NCBI RefSeq assembly: GCF_041361345.1
Contig: NZ_JBGKAD010000003.1
Location: forward strand, 243,906-307,905
Direction of reading: 5' to 3'
DNA: 64,000 nt
Source: Halobaculum sp. MBLA0147
GTDB lineage: Archaea; Halobacteriota; Halobacteria; Halobacteriales; Haloferacaceae
The notes beneath the pieces were generated by a model. The model did no database searches. It had not been told where the DNA came from and was given only the letters and a program-made list of their open reading frames with translations. A program made the position numbers and the translations under genes. Of the stretch, positions 16,895-25,837 are shown piece by piece. How positions within the stretch are numbered: the first letter of the stretch is position 1; each line of letters starts with the position of its first letter.

Positions 16895-17959
16895 TCAGGA
16901 CCCGTCCTCGTCGGCCAGAACGGACTCGTAGAACTCTTCGTGATCGTCCGCGACGGCGTCCCAACTGCGGGCGTCGTACTCGACGGGGTCGTCTCGTGCC
17001 AGGCCGCGTTCGATTCCGGTCGCGATGGCGTCGGAGTCGTGGTCCACCTGGATCAGGCAGTCCTCGGGGAGCACCTCCGCGGCGCCACACTCCGTCGTGA
17101 CGACCCGCGTGCCGGCGGACAGCGCCTCGACGATAGTGATCCCGAACGGCTCCGAGCGGGACGGGGAGACGAACAGGTCGGCGCTGGCGTAGTAGTCGGC
17201 CAACTCCGCCTCGGGGACGAAGCCGACGAACTCCGTCTGATCGGCGACACCGGCGAGCTCGGCGAACTTCTCCAGTTGTGCGGTGAGGTGTCCCGTCCCA
17301 CCGATCACCAGCGTCACGTCGTCGCGGCGGAGCTGCGAGAGTGCGTGGATCAGGTACTCGATCCCCTTCTGGTCGGTGTGGCGGCCGACGAAGAACAGCA
17401 TCGGCCCGTCGACACCCAACTCGGCGGCCACGTCGCGGTCGGTGGGTTCGACACTCGGGAACCCGTTGTGGATCACCGTGGAGTCGGCGTCGTACTCCTC
17501 GCGGACCTTCCCGGCGGTGTACTCGCTGACGGAGATCAGGTGGTCCGAGCGGTTCGCGACGCGCTGTTCCGTCTGGACCTCTCTGTCCGGCGGGTCGGCG
17601 TTGCGGTCCGACGACAGCGAGTGGAACGTCGTCACCCACGGCACGCCGTGTTCGGACTGCGCACGCGACCCGGGGTTGTAGCCGAACCAGTCGTGGGTGT
17701 GGATCAGATCCGCGTCGGCGGCACGCTCGACGAAGGTGTTCGACAGCCGACCGATCCGGGTGACGATGTCGCCGTCGCCCGTCTCGACGCCCTGAGTCCC
17801 CTCGCGGTCCGGCGGCGCGTACTCCGCGGGGAGCACCAACTCCACGTCGACCGTCTGCCGCGGTGCGAACCGGTCGAACAACTCCCCCACCGCCGTGTCT
17901 AGCCCGCCGGTGACGTTCGGAGGGAAGCCCCACCCGAGCATCAACACCGTGTACGACAT
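16895..17959 (-). CDS. glycosyltransferase family 4 (GT-B fold)
   Basis: A 354-residue enzyme with a Rossmann start (VLMLGWGFPPNVTGGLDTAV), an acceptor-side HTHDWFG motif, and donor-site motifs FVGRHTDQKGIEYLIHAL and PSRSEPFGITIVEALSAG, with the E-x7-E pair of retaining GT4 enzymes. It probably transfers a sugar from a nucleotide sugar to a glycolipid, glycoprotein or storage compound in the cytoplasm. The ATG at 17959 starts the first strand; the open frame to 18037 is ignored. A divergent promoter region separates it from phosphatidylserine decarboxylase. Confidence 0.9.
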   Translation of the reverse strand: MSYTVLMLGWGFPPNVTGGLDTAVGELFDRFAPRQTVDVELVLPAEYAPPDREGTQGVETGDGDIVTRIGRLSNTFVERAADADLIHTHDWFGYNPGSRAQSEHGVPWVTTFHSLSSDRNADPPDREVQTEQRVANRSDHLISVSEYTAGKVREEYDADSTVIHNGFPSVEPTDRDVAAELGVDGPMLFFVGRHTDQKGIEYLIHALSQLRRDDVTLVIGGTGHLTAQLEKFAELAGVADQTEFVGFVPEAELADYYASADLFVSPSRSEPFGITIVEALSAGTRVVTTECGAAEVLPEDCLIQVDHDSDAIATGIERGLARDDPVEYDARSWDAVADDHEEFYESVLADEDGS

Positions 17960-18106
17960 CGTCCGACTCGTGGCGGCACTGGGACTTAAAATGGTCCCCG
18001 CACGGACGGGGAGAGACCATGACTCCCCGTCCGTCACGTCCGATTCACCTACGTTCCCGATAAATCTCTAGACAGGTACGCCGCGATACATATTTACGGC
18101 CAAAAT

Positions 18107-18114
18107 GTATAAAC
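18107..18114 (+). promoter_or_regulatory. TATA box of the phosphatidylserine decarboxylase gene
   Basis: GTATAAAC at 18107-18114 lies about 30 bp before the ATG at 18142. The surrounding 18050-18125 is AT-rich. It favours ATG 18142 over the in-frame GTG at 18127 as start. Confidence 0.5.
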
Positions 18115-18141
18115 ACTCGTAGTAGAGTGGCAGAGACGAAC

Positions 18142-19431
18142 ATGGCACCGACAGCCATCGCGGCTCCCGAGCGGACGGACGGAGAGTACGGCGAGGTGAC
18201 ACTGGAGTTGCTCGGACTGCTGGAACGAGACCCGCGAGCGAAGCGGGCGCTGGAACAGTCTATCGACGCGGCGGCGTCGGCGAACTCGGACCCGGACACG
18301 AACCCGGTACGGAGCCTCGACGACTACTACCGGTTCGTCGACCGGACCGTGGATCTGGTTCCACGTGACGTGTTGGAGAACCCGGAGAACCTCCTGCGCG
18401 ACGAGATCCAACAGACGATCTGCTACTTCTACTTCCTGGTGGGCCAGGAGGTCGACGCGCTGCGTGGACTCGAGGGGTACGACCTCTACCGGCCGGCACC
18501 GATGTACTACCCGCCGTTCTCGAACTGGCTCCGGACGTACGCCGACGCCTGGGGACAGTTCCTCGACACCGAGGCGTCGTGGAACCGCCGGATCTACCGC
18601 GAGTTCTACGCGGACGAGCGGTTCGGGCTCCAGGAGGACTGGTACGAGACACCCGCCGCGTGGGACTCGTTCAACGACTTCTTCGCACGACACCTCCGGA
18701 CGCCGGACGTGCGACCGATCGCGTCCGGCGACGACGTCGTCTCCGCCCCGGCCGACTCCGTCCCGCAGGGTGTCTGGCGGATCGAGGACGACCTGTCGCT
18801 GGGCGACCGTGTCGATCCACACGCCCCGAACGGTGGTGGCGGTGGTGGAAGCGGTGAGACGGACGGCGACCACGGGACCGAGAGCGACGGCGGCGTCCGG
18901 ATCAAGAACCGGTCACACCAGACGGTGAGCGATCTCCTCGGCGAGAGCGACTACGCCGACGCCTTCGCCGGCGGGCGGTTCACCCACACGTTCCTGAACG
19001 TCAACGACTACCACCGGTACCACTTCCCGGTGAGCGGTGTGGTCCGAGAGCACGACACCTTCGAACAGAACGTGGCTATCGAGGCCCACTGGGACGGCGA
19101 CGCCGGACGATACGGGCCGGTCGACACCACTGGGTGGCAGTTCACGCAGACGCGTGGGTACGTGATCGTCGAGACCGACACGGTCGGCGTGGTCGCGTTG
19201 GTCCCCATCGGGATGGCCGAGGTGTCGGACGTGTACTTCGCGGACCCGGTCGAGTCCGGACGGACGTTCCGGAAGGGCGACCCGCTCGGGCACTTCCTGT
19301 TCGGCGGCTCGGACTTCGCGATGCTGTTCGATTCGGAGGCGAACTTCGAGTTGACCGACGCGTACGACGACGACGCGGACCAGTACGAGCATCTGCTGAT
19401 GGGCGAGGCGTACGGACACGTCGACGCGTGA
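18142..19431 (+). CDS. phosphatidylserine decarboxylase-related protein
   Basis: A 429-residue protein. Residues about 10-175 are a helical domain of the kind fused to the N-terminus of some decarboxylases (SFNDFFARHLRTPDVRPIA marks the start of the catalytic part). The catalytic beta domain follows, with HTFLNVNDYHRYHFPVSGVV and the processing region LGHFLFGGSDFAMLF, whose GGS is the likely self-cleavage point making the pyruvoyl group from Ser. A Gly-rich insertion (GGGGGGSG) and an acidic linker sit at about 232-255. The known reaction is phosphatidylserine to phosphatidylethanolamine. The long insert and fused domain mean the substrate could differ. Confidence 0.85.
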   Translation: MAPTAIAAPERTDGEYGEVTLELLGLLERDPRAKRALEQSIDAAASANSDPDTNPVRSLDDYYRFVDRTVDLVPRDVLENPENLLRDEIQQTICYFYFLVGQEVDALRGLEGYDLYRPAPMYYPPFSNWLRTYADAWGQFLDTEASWNRRIYREFYADERFGLQEDWYETPAAWDSFNDFFARHLRTPDVRPIASGDDVVSAPADSVPQGVWRIEDDLSLGDRVDPHAPNGGGGGGSGETDGDHGTESDGGVRIKNRSHQTVSDLLGESDYADAFAGGRFTHTFLNVNDYHRYHFPVSGVVREHDTFEQNVAIEAHWDGDAGRYGPVDTTGWQFTQTRGYVIVETDTVGVVALVPIGMAEVSDVYFADPVESGRTFRKGDPLGHFLFGGSDFAMLFDSEANFELTDAYDDDADQYEHLLMGEAYGHVDA

Positions 19432-19595
19432 GTCGCCTGGGGGCCGTCTGCGGCACAGTCGGCGGCGGCCACGGCACTGTCTCGTCGTGAGGGCGGTTCC
19501 ACGCCACTGGGAACGACCGGCCGGTGTTTTGCCCCGTCCGGGTGAATCGGAGCACAGAGGTGACGCCGCTCGCGGGACACCGCGAGCCCTCGACA

Positions 19596-19922
19596 ATGAC
19601 AGACGTGACACCACTCGTCGTCGTCGCGAAGGTGGTGGCTGCCGGGGTCGGACTCCTCGTCACGACCGCGGCGTACCGCGCCTCGCGTCGCACCGGTTCG
19701 GTCGCGCTGCGACTGCTCGCCGTCGGCTCGGCAGTGTTGACACTCGGCGCCGCCCTGGGCGGTGGGCTCGACCGCGCGGTCGGGTTGCGCCTGGAGACCG
19801 GACTGCTGCTCAGCAGTCTGCTCTTGCTCGCCGGGTTCTGTACCCTGGCGTACTCGTTGTTCGTCTCGGACCCACAGTTGGGCCCGGCAGACCGCACCAC
19901 CGACGGTCGAACGGGGAACTGA
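19596..19922 (+). CDS. small haloarchaeal membrane protein (DUF7521-like)
   Basis: A 108-residue protein with three hydrophobic helices (about residues 6-25, 38-57 and 68-88) and a short charged tail. ATG 19596 (MTDVTPLVVVAKVV) is chosen; the frame is open upstream to 19524. The layout matches haloarchaeal three-span proteins I recall as DUF7521. Function unknown. Confidence 0.7.
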   Translation: MTDVTPLVVVAKVVAAGVGLLVTTAAYRASRRTGSVALRLLAVGSAVLTLGAALGGGLDRAVGLRLETGLLLSSLLLLAGFCTLAYSLFVSDPQLGPADRTTDGRTGN

Positions 19923-20177
19923 CCGACGACGTGCCGCTCGGTGATCTCCCGGACGGCACGCTCCGCCTACCCGCGACGCGTCGCCACACCACACATAGTC
20001 ACGCACGGCGCGACAGCACACCACGTGGAGTCGCACGCCGCAGAGCCGCACGACGCCCGATTCCCGAGCCGACGCCTCTACGAGTGGGTTCTCCGCCGGT
20101 GGGATCGAGTACCGGAGACTGGGAACGAGAGTCCGATATTACATCCAGGAGCACCGACACACGGGTAGGTGAGACCG

Positions 20178-20387
20178 ATGGCCGTTGGACCCACTCCGAC
20201 CGAGGCCGAGACGACGGGACGGACACCAGACCGACGCGGTCCGGCGCTGGTCGGGTACACGGAGACCGACCGCGACGGCGAGGAGACGTACACCGTCGCG
20301 CCGGCCGGCGCGAACGAGGCGGAGGTCGTCACCACCTGGCTCACGGTCTCCGCCGACGCCGTCGTCGACCTCGACGAGATGCGGTGA
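20178..20387 (+). CDS. small haloarchaeal protein (DUF7511-like)
   Basis: A 69-residue soluble acidic protein ending in TWLTVSADAVVDLDEMR, the C-terminal signature I associate with DUF7511. The ATG at 20178 is preferred over a GTG at 20169. The spacer 19923-20177 carries no other gene; GATATTACAT near 20136 may be its TATA element. Role unknown. Confidence 0.65.
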   Translation: MAVGPTPTEAETTGRTPDRRGPALVGYTETDRDGEETYTVAPAGANEAEVVTTWLTVSADAVVDLDEMR

Positions 20388-20534
20388 TCGCCGCAGCCAG
20401 TTTCTCCCGCGGTGCCTGTGACGCCGTCGTGGCCGCTCTCCACTGCTCGCTGCGACGACCCCGTCGGGCGACTCACTCCAGTGCGTCACCGCTCGCGACG
20501 TAGAGTTAAGTGATCGGGTCACCTCCGTGCGACC

Positions 20535-20915
20535 GTGACAGACGACGAGGCCGTCAGCTACGAGGTGCGGATCGACGACGGACGGACGGTGATCGACGTC
20601 CACGGCGACCGGGCGGTCGCCGCCGTGGTCTGGGCCGACGGCGACCAGCGGATCTACCTCCCGCCGGAGGGGTTCGACGAGGACCCGGCGGGACGGACTG
20701 GGGTCTACGGCGGACCAGACGACGCGACCGGACAGGGAGACTCGCCGTACGACGGACCACGGTCGGCTGCGAGTCCGTACGAGTCCGCCGTCGTCGACGA
20801 CAGTGCCTACCAGCGAACGGGTGACACGTCCGACGAGACGGGTGTCCACACGACGGCCGACGGCTTCCGGATCGTCCACCCGGCACCGGTCGACGACTGT
20901 CGACTGTTGCGGTAG
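20535..20915 (+). CDS. small haloarchaeal protein (DUF7510-like)
   Basis: A 126-residue acidic protein. Residues 6-50 make a compact beta domain (SYEVRIDDGRTVIDVHGDRAVAAVVWADGDQRIYLPPEGF); the middle is Gly/Asp/Ser-rich and disordered, and the end (DGFRIVHPAPVDDCRLLR) looks conserved. GTG start. It follows the DUF7511-like gene by 147 bp; the two are probably commonly paired. Family name from memory; role unknown. Confidence 0.65.
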   Translation: MTDDEAVSYEVRIDDGRTVIDVHGDRAVAAVVWADGDQRIYLPPEGFDEDPAGRTGVYGGPDDATGQGDSPYDGPRSAASPYESAVVDDSAYQRTGDTSDETGVHTTADGFRIVHPAPVDDCRLLR

Positions 20916-20974
20916 TCCTTCCCGTCGGGTCGTCGAGGCGTGCTCCGGCAGTGGAGTCGACACCGGCTCGCTCG

Positions 20975-21691
20975 TCACCGGGGAGTCTCACCGTTGCCGA
21001 GCGACGCCCAGAGGCGGTCGACGGCGGTCGCGATCCGACCGCGCCACACGAGCGCGCCCACGGCGGCGAGGTACGACCCCGTCGCGAGGAGGTACGTCGC
21101 CGGACCGACGCCGAGGCTCCCCACGAGAGCGACGGAGCCGAGTCCGCCGACGAGCCACGACACCAGCGGGAGCGAACAGCCCGCACACGACGAGAGTGCC
21201 ACGACGCCGCCGGCAGCCGAACAGACGCGGTCGCCCGGCCCAGCGGCGTCGGCGGCCGCGACCGCGACGAGGTAGCCCAACGCGAGGTAGCCGGCGACGC
21301 GGTACGGGAGCAGTCGCGCCGCGACGACGGGACCGTCCCAGCCGAGTGCCGGTCCCCACCCGGGCGGGAGGAAGAGCAGGTCGAGCCCCGTCGCCGCACC
21401 CGACGACGGCGAGACGACACCGGTGAGCCACGCGAGTGCGAGCGTGTACGAGCCGCCGACGACGGCGGCACCGAGCCAGACCCGTCGCGGGACGCGTGGC
21501 ACGTCGACGACCCAGACGGCCGTCGCGGCGACCGTGAGCCAGACGAACGGCACCGCGAGCGTCGCCGGTGCGGCGAGCCCGGCGTCCGTCCCGAGTAGGT
21601 ACGCCAGCGCCAGCCCGGACTCGACGCCACACACCGTCACGAGCACCCGGAGCCACGACTGGAGCCGACGGTCTTCGGCGGTGCCGGTCAC
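20975..21691 (-). CDS. multi-pass membrane protein downstream of the Cu ATPase (DUF7546-like)
   Basis: A 238-residue protein with about six hydrophobic helices. A segment SCAGCSLPLVSWLVGGLGSVAL (about 165-185) holds a CxxC pair inside the membrane region, possibly copper-related. Its GTG at 21691 overlaps the stop of the P-type ATPase (GTGA), so it is co-translated with it. The long frame beyond 21691 is the ATPase tail in another frame. I recall such proteins as DUF7546. Context suggests a role in copper handling for the terminal oxidase. Confidence 0.7.
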   Translation of the reverse strand: MTGTAEDRRLQSWLRVLVTVCGVESGLALAYLLGTDAGLAAPATLAVPFVWLTVAATAVWVVDVPRVPRRVWLGAAVVGGSYTLALAWLTGVVSPSSGAATGLDLLFLPPGWGPALGWDGPVVAARLLPYRVAGYLALGYLVAVAAADAAGPGDRVCSAAGGVVALSSCAGCSLPLVSWLVGGLGSVALVGSLGVGPATYLLATGSYLAAVGALVWRGRIATAVDRLWASLGNGETPR

Positions 21692-24546
21692 GAGTCGCTC
21701 ACCCCCTCGTGCGTCGCCTCCGTTCCGTCTGCCTCCGTTCCGTCTGCCTCCGTTCCGTCCGTCCCTGCTCCAGCCACCTCCGTTCCGTCCGTCTCCGCTC
21801 CGTCTGCCTCCGTTCCGTCCGTCTCCGCTCCGTCTGCCTCCGTTCCGTCGGGGTCGATCAGTGCCCGCGTCGAGTTGCCGACGACGAGGAGACTGGAGGC
21901 GGCCATCGCGACCGCCGCGAGCAGCGGCGTCACGACACCCAGCACGGCCGCCGGGACGGCCACCGCGTTGTAGCCGAACGCCCACGTCAGGTTCTCGCGG
22001 ACGCGCCGTCGCGTCCCGGCGAGGATCGACAGCGTCCGGTCGACCGCCGCCAGATCACCGTGGAGCAGGATGGCGTCGGCGGCGTCGGCCGCCAACTCGG
22101 TGCCGGTCGCGACGGCGACCCCGAGATCCGCGGCCGCCAGCGCCGGGGCGTCGTTGCTCCCGTCGCCGACCATCGCGACCGTCCCCTCGCGGCGGAGCCG
22201 GCGCACCGTCTCCGTCTTCGCCTCCGGCGGCAAGCCGGCGTACACCGCGTCGACCGCCTCGCAGTCGCGGACGCGGTCCGCGGCGGCACCGCTGTCGCCG
22301 GTCAACACGACGACGCGCCGGCCGTCGTCCCCGTCGTCACCGGAGGCCGACTCTCCGTCGGAACTCCCGCCGGCCACCGTGGCGAGTGCCTCGCGCCAGC
22401 CGTCTCGGTGTTCGTCGTGAGCCACGAACACGCCGCGGACGCGGGCTGGTTCGGACGCCTCGGTGTCGGTGGTGTCGTCGGGCCACCCGACGTAGGCGGC
22501 GAGGTCCCCGTCTGCGTCGGCCCGCTCGTACACCGCGCGGAGGTCGTCGGGGACGGCGTCGTCGGGGAACAACGACGCGCCGCCGACGGTGACACGCCGT
22601 CCGGCGACGGTGCCGGTGACGCCACGACCGGGGTGTGTCTCGAAGTTCTCGACTCGCGTGTCGGGACCGACGCCGCCGTCGGTCGCGGTCGACGCAGACT
22701 GCTGGTCTCCCTCGGCTGCCGTCTCCACCCGTTCCACGTCGAGATCCGTTCCGTCGGTCGCACGCTGACCCTGCACGGCGTCGACGACGGCGTCCGCGAC
22801 CGGGTGGCTCGACCGCGCCTCGACGGCGGCGGCGTACGCGAGCAGCGTCTCCCGGTCGACGTCGTCCGTCTCGACCCGATCGAGGGTCATCTCGCCGGTG
22901 GTGAGCGTCCCGGTCTTGTCGAACGCGACGGTGTCGACACTCGCGGCCGCCTCGACGGCCGTGTCGTCCGCGAGGACGACCCCCTCCGCGAGGAGGCGAC
23001 TCGTCCCGGCGGCGACGGCCAGCGGTGTCGCCAACCCCAGCGCACAGGGACACGACACCACCAGGACCGCGAGCCCGGTGAGCAGGGCGTCCGTCGGCGA
23101 GGAGCCAACGGCGAGGTGGACGAGGAACGCGACCACGCCGAGACAGACCACCGCGGGGACGAACAGCGTCGCCAGCGCGTCGGCGAGCCGCTGTGGCGTC
23201 CCGCCGTCGCCGCGAGCGTCCCACAGCGTCGAGACCACCCGGTCGAGGGTGCGCTCGCCCGCCGCGTCCGCCGCCACGACCAGACGGCCGTCGGTGACGA
23301 GCGTCCCCCCGCGGACCCGGTCGCCCGGCCCGCGCCGGACCGGCAGCGACTCGCCGGTGACGAGCGACTCGTCGATCCCCGCCTCGCCGGAGACGATCTC
23401 GCCGTCCACAGGCACGCGTTCGCCCGGGCGCACGACGAGTTCGTCGCCGCCCGCGACCGCCGACACCGGCACGGTCTCCGTCTCTCCGTCCGAGTCCCGC
23501 TCGCTACTGGCTCCGTCGACGCGCCGTCGAGCGGTCGTGACGCGTTCCCGTGTCAGGTCGGTCAGCGCCGCGACGGCACGAGCCTTCACGCGGTGTTCGT
23601 AGTAGGTGCCGACGGTGACGGCGACGACGACGACCACGGTCACGTCGAAGTACACCTCGACGCGGCCGACCAGCAGTGCGAGCGTGCTGTAACAGTACGC
23701 CGTGACGGCGGCCAGTGTCACCAGTAAGTCCATGTTCGGCTCGCGGGTCCGGACGGCGACGTAGGCGCCACGGACGAGCGGTGCGCCGGTGTAGCCGAGC
23801 ACGACGGAGGTCATCACCCAGACGTTCGCGAGGAGGAACCCGCCGGCTTCGCCGCGGAGGTCGAACAACAGCGCGTCCGCCGGGAGGCCGAAGTACGTCG
23901 GGTAGAGGAACAGCACGTACCACGCCATCACCATCATCCCGAAGAAGCCGCCGACGAGGATGCGTCCGAGCGTCTCCGAACTGGTCTCCTCGACCGTCGA
24001 CTCCGCCGTGTCCAACGGCTCGGCGGTGTAGCCGACACCCGCGACCGCCTCGGCCACGTCGGCCACCTCCGCCGCGTCGGCTACCCCCTCCGCGTCGGCT
24101 ACCTCCTCCGCGTCGGCTACCCCCTCCGCGCCGGCCACCTCACCTGCGTCGCCCTCGCTCGCGAGACGGAGCCGCATCGCGTCGGCGGGGTAGCTGGCGT
24201 CCGCGGCGAGTACGCCGTCGACCGCCTCCGCCCGCGACTCCAGGAACGCCTCACACGAGGCGCAGTGCATCCCCTCGACGTGGAGGTACGCCTCCTCGCT
24301 CGGGGGTGCGTCGTCCGCGTCGGGTCCACGCGCGGCCGTCTCGTCGTCTGCGTCGACGCCCACGTCCCGCTCGCCCGCAGATCCGCTACCGACCCGCTCC
24401 CGCGCGGCGTCGGGGTCGGTGGCGGCCGGATCGTCCAGCGTCCGCGAGACCTCCAGGCAGCCGCGACAGCAGAACGACCCCGGGACCTCGTCGTCGGTCA
24501 CCGGCTCGGCGGGCGTCTCGAGGCCACACAGCGTGCAGTCGGTCAC
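21688..24546 (-). CDS. heavy-metal (copper) translocating P-type ATPase, CcoI/FixI-like
   Basis: A 952-residue P1B ATPase. It has an N-terminal Cys-rich domain (C4-x2-C7, then C26-C27-x2-C30) as in CcoI/FixI, a heavy-metal-associated domain with GMH-C95-A-S-C98, an Ala/Glu-rich repeat linker (about 135-165), eight predicted membrane segments, the A-domain motif VTGESLPV, the channel motif C499-P-C501, the phosphorylated Asp543 in DKTGTLTTG, an SSHPVADAV motif and GDGSNDAPAL. The C-terminal 45 residues are a DGTEADGAET repeat tail. It pumps Cu(I) out of the cytoplasm. Coupling to a SafE-like protein and neighbouring oxidase genes suggests copper delivery to the ba3 oxidase rather than plain detoxification. 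GTG start overlaps the upstream stop. Confidence 0.93.
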   Translation of the reverse strand: MTDCTLCGLETPAEPVTDDEVPGSFCCRGCLEVSRTLDDPAATDPDAARERVGSGSAGERDVGVDADDETAARGPDADDAPPSEEAYLHVEGMHCASCEAFLESRAEAVDGVLAADASYPADAMRLRLASEGDAGEVAGAEGVADAEEVADAEGVADAAEVADVAEAVAGVGYTAEPLDTAESTVEETSSETLGRILVGGFFGMMVMAWYVLFLYPTYFGLPADALLFDLRGEAGGFLLANVWVMTSVVLGYTGAPLVRGAYVAVRTREPNMDLLVTLAAVTAYCYSTLALLVGRVEVYFDVTVVVVVAVTVGTYYEHRVKARAVAALTDLTRERVTTARRRVDGASSERDSDGETETVPVSAVAGGDELVVRPGERVPVDGEIVSGEAGIDESLVTGESLPVRRGPGDRVRGGTLVTDGRLVVAADAAGERTLDRVVSTLWDARGDGGTPQRLADALATLFVPAVVCLGVVAFLVHLAVGSSPTDALLTGLAVLVVSCPCALGLATPLAVAAGTSRLLAEGVVLADDTAVEAAASVDTVAFDKTGTLTTGEMTLDRVETDDVDRETLLAYAAAVEARSSHPVADAVVDAVQGQRATDGTDLDVERVETAAEGDQQSASTATDGGVGPDTRVENFETHPGRGVTGTVAGRRVTVGGASLFPDDAVPDDLRAVYERADADGDLAAYVGWPDDTTDTEASEPARVRGVFVAHDEHRDGWREALATVAGGSSDGESASGDDGDDGRRVVVLTGDSGAAADRVRDCEAVDAVYAGLPPEAKTETVRRLRREGTVAMVGDGSNDAPALAAADLGVAVATGTELAADAADAILLHGDLAAVDRTLSILAGTRRRVRENLTWAFGYNAVAVPAAVLGVVTPLLAAVAMAASSLLVVGNSTRALIDPDGTEADGAETDGTEADGAETDGTEVAGAGTDGTEADGTEADGTEATHEGVSDS

Positions 24547-25313
24547 GGCGTCGGCACACCTCCGTAGTGAGGCAGCGGGATCGTCGGCACCGGGAGCCCC
24601 AGCAATGACAGCCCGTGGAGCAGCGGCACGAGTCCCAGCGGCAGGAACGCGGCCCCGAGCGCCCGGTGGAGCCGCGACCGGACGCTCACCGGCACCGCGC
24701 CGACGACGGTGGCGTACCCCACGAGCGCGGGGGCCGTGCCGAGACCGAGCGTCGCCAGCGCGACGCCCCCGGCGACCGGCGAGCCACGGGCGAAGGCGTA
24801 GAGGTACGCCGGGTACAGGAGTGGACACGGGAGCAGCGAGTGGACCGCACCCAAGACGGCGACCCGTGGCCCGTCGGCCCACGTCGTCGCCCGGTCCCGG
24901 ACGCGACCCGTCACGCGTGCGAACAGTCCGGCGACGCCCGGGATCGGTGCCGCGCCCGGATCGAGCGGGTCGCCGCGGAGGTAGCCGACGCCGATCCCGA
25001 GGACCACCAGGCCGACGGCGACGCCGACCACGGCACGGACCCCGTCGACCACACCCAGGAGGCCGCCACCGGCGACGACGAGCCGTCCGAGTGCGCCGAA
25101 ACAGACCCCGAGGAGAGTGTACGCGCCGACACGGCCGAGCGTGAACAGCGCCTGCTGACGCACGTCGCGGAGACTCACGCGGCCGGACGGCCCGCCACCG
25201 TGGTCCGCGTACAGCGTCACCAGCGGTCCACACATCCCGAGACAGTGGGCGCCGCCGAGGAGGCCGACGAGGAAGAACGCCCCCACCTCGACGCCGGCCG
25301 CGAGGCTACCCAC
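24543..25313 (-). CDS. TauE/SafE-like membrane protein (cytochrome oxidase biogenesis type)
   Basis: A 256-residue protein with six to seven helices. The N-terminal GLLGGAHCLGMCGPLVTLY is the signature of the SafE-like group found beside CcoI/FixI, and LHSLLPCPLLYPAYLYA-like residues (about 150-165) add a second Cys motif. Those proteins are thought to help copper insertion into terminal oxidases. GTG 25313 start. The downstream ATPase start overlaps its stop by 4 bp, so the three genes 25313 to 20975 form one operon. Confidence 0.83.
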   Translation of the reverse strand: MGSLAAGVEVGAFFLVGLLGGAHCLGMCGPLVTLYADHGGGPSGRVSLRDVRQQALFTLGRVGAYTLLGVCFGALGRLVVAGGGLLGVVDGVRAVVGVAVGLVVLGIGVGYLRGDPLDPGAAPIPGVAGLFARVTGRVRDRATTWADGPRVAVLGAVHSLLPCPLLYPAYLYAFARGSPVAGGVALATLGLGTAPALVGYATVVGAVPVSVRSRLHRALGAAFLPLGLVPLLHGLSLLGLPVPTIPLPHYGGVPTP

Positions 25314-25405
25314 GCCCGATCACCCCCCGTAGCGACGGCAGATTCTCGATCACCGTTCTCTCTAGTTCGATCCGTGGTGTCTCTCCACTCGATTCGCGGT
25401 CACCA

Positions 25406-25480
25406 CCAGTTCCACCCGATTCGATCCGATCCGGTTCCACCCGGTCCGACCCGGTCCGGTTCCACCCGGTCCGATCCAGT
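25406..25480. repeat. 25-bp tandem repeat, three copies
   Basis: Units at 25406-25430, 25431-25455 and 25456-25480 share the pattern CCRGTTCCACCCGRTYCGAY plus CCRGT. They lie in the non-coding spacer (25314-25515) between the SafE-like gene and a small membrane protein. Not in a reading frame. Confidence 0.8.
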
Positions 25481-25515
25481 CCGGCTCTGCTCGATTCGAT
25501 CTACGACCACCTCTG

Positions 25516-25734
25516 TCAGGCGTTCCCGCTGGAGTCGGGTGTCTCCGCGTGCGTCTCGTGGTCCGCGTCGTCGGTCCCGCCGATCAGGACGTAGAACGTC
25601 GCGACCAGCACGGCCAACGAGAGCACGCCCGCCACGGCCGCGAGCGTGTTCGCGACGACCGTCAGACTGTACACCAACACCGGGACGATCGCGAGCACGG
25701 CCAGGAACGCGAGTGAACTCGGCTGCACGGTCAC
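25516..25734 (-). CDS. small two-span membrane protein
   Basis: A 72-residue protein with two hydrophobic helices (about residues 8-28 and 33-52) and an acidic tail (GGTDDADHETHAETPDSSG). GTG start. It stands between the copper ATPase operon and the oxidase operon, divergent from the halocyanin gene, so it may be an oxidase accessory peptide. Not recognised by name. Confidence 0.65.
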   Translation of the reverse strand: MTVQPSSLAFLAVLAIVPVLVYSLTVVANTLAAVAGVLSLAVLVATFYVLIGGTDDADHETHAETPDSSGNA

Positions 25735-25837
25735 ACGCGAGAGGTGACTCCCGACCGATTAATCCGGTCGCCCCGGTTCCCACGCGGCGGGAACCACTGG
25801 CCCTCCTTTTCGACACGGGTCGGAAACGCCGAGCCAC

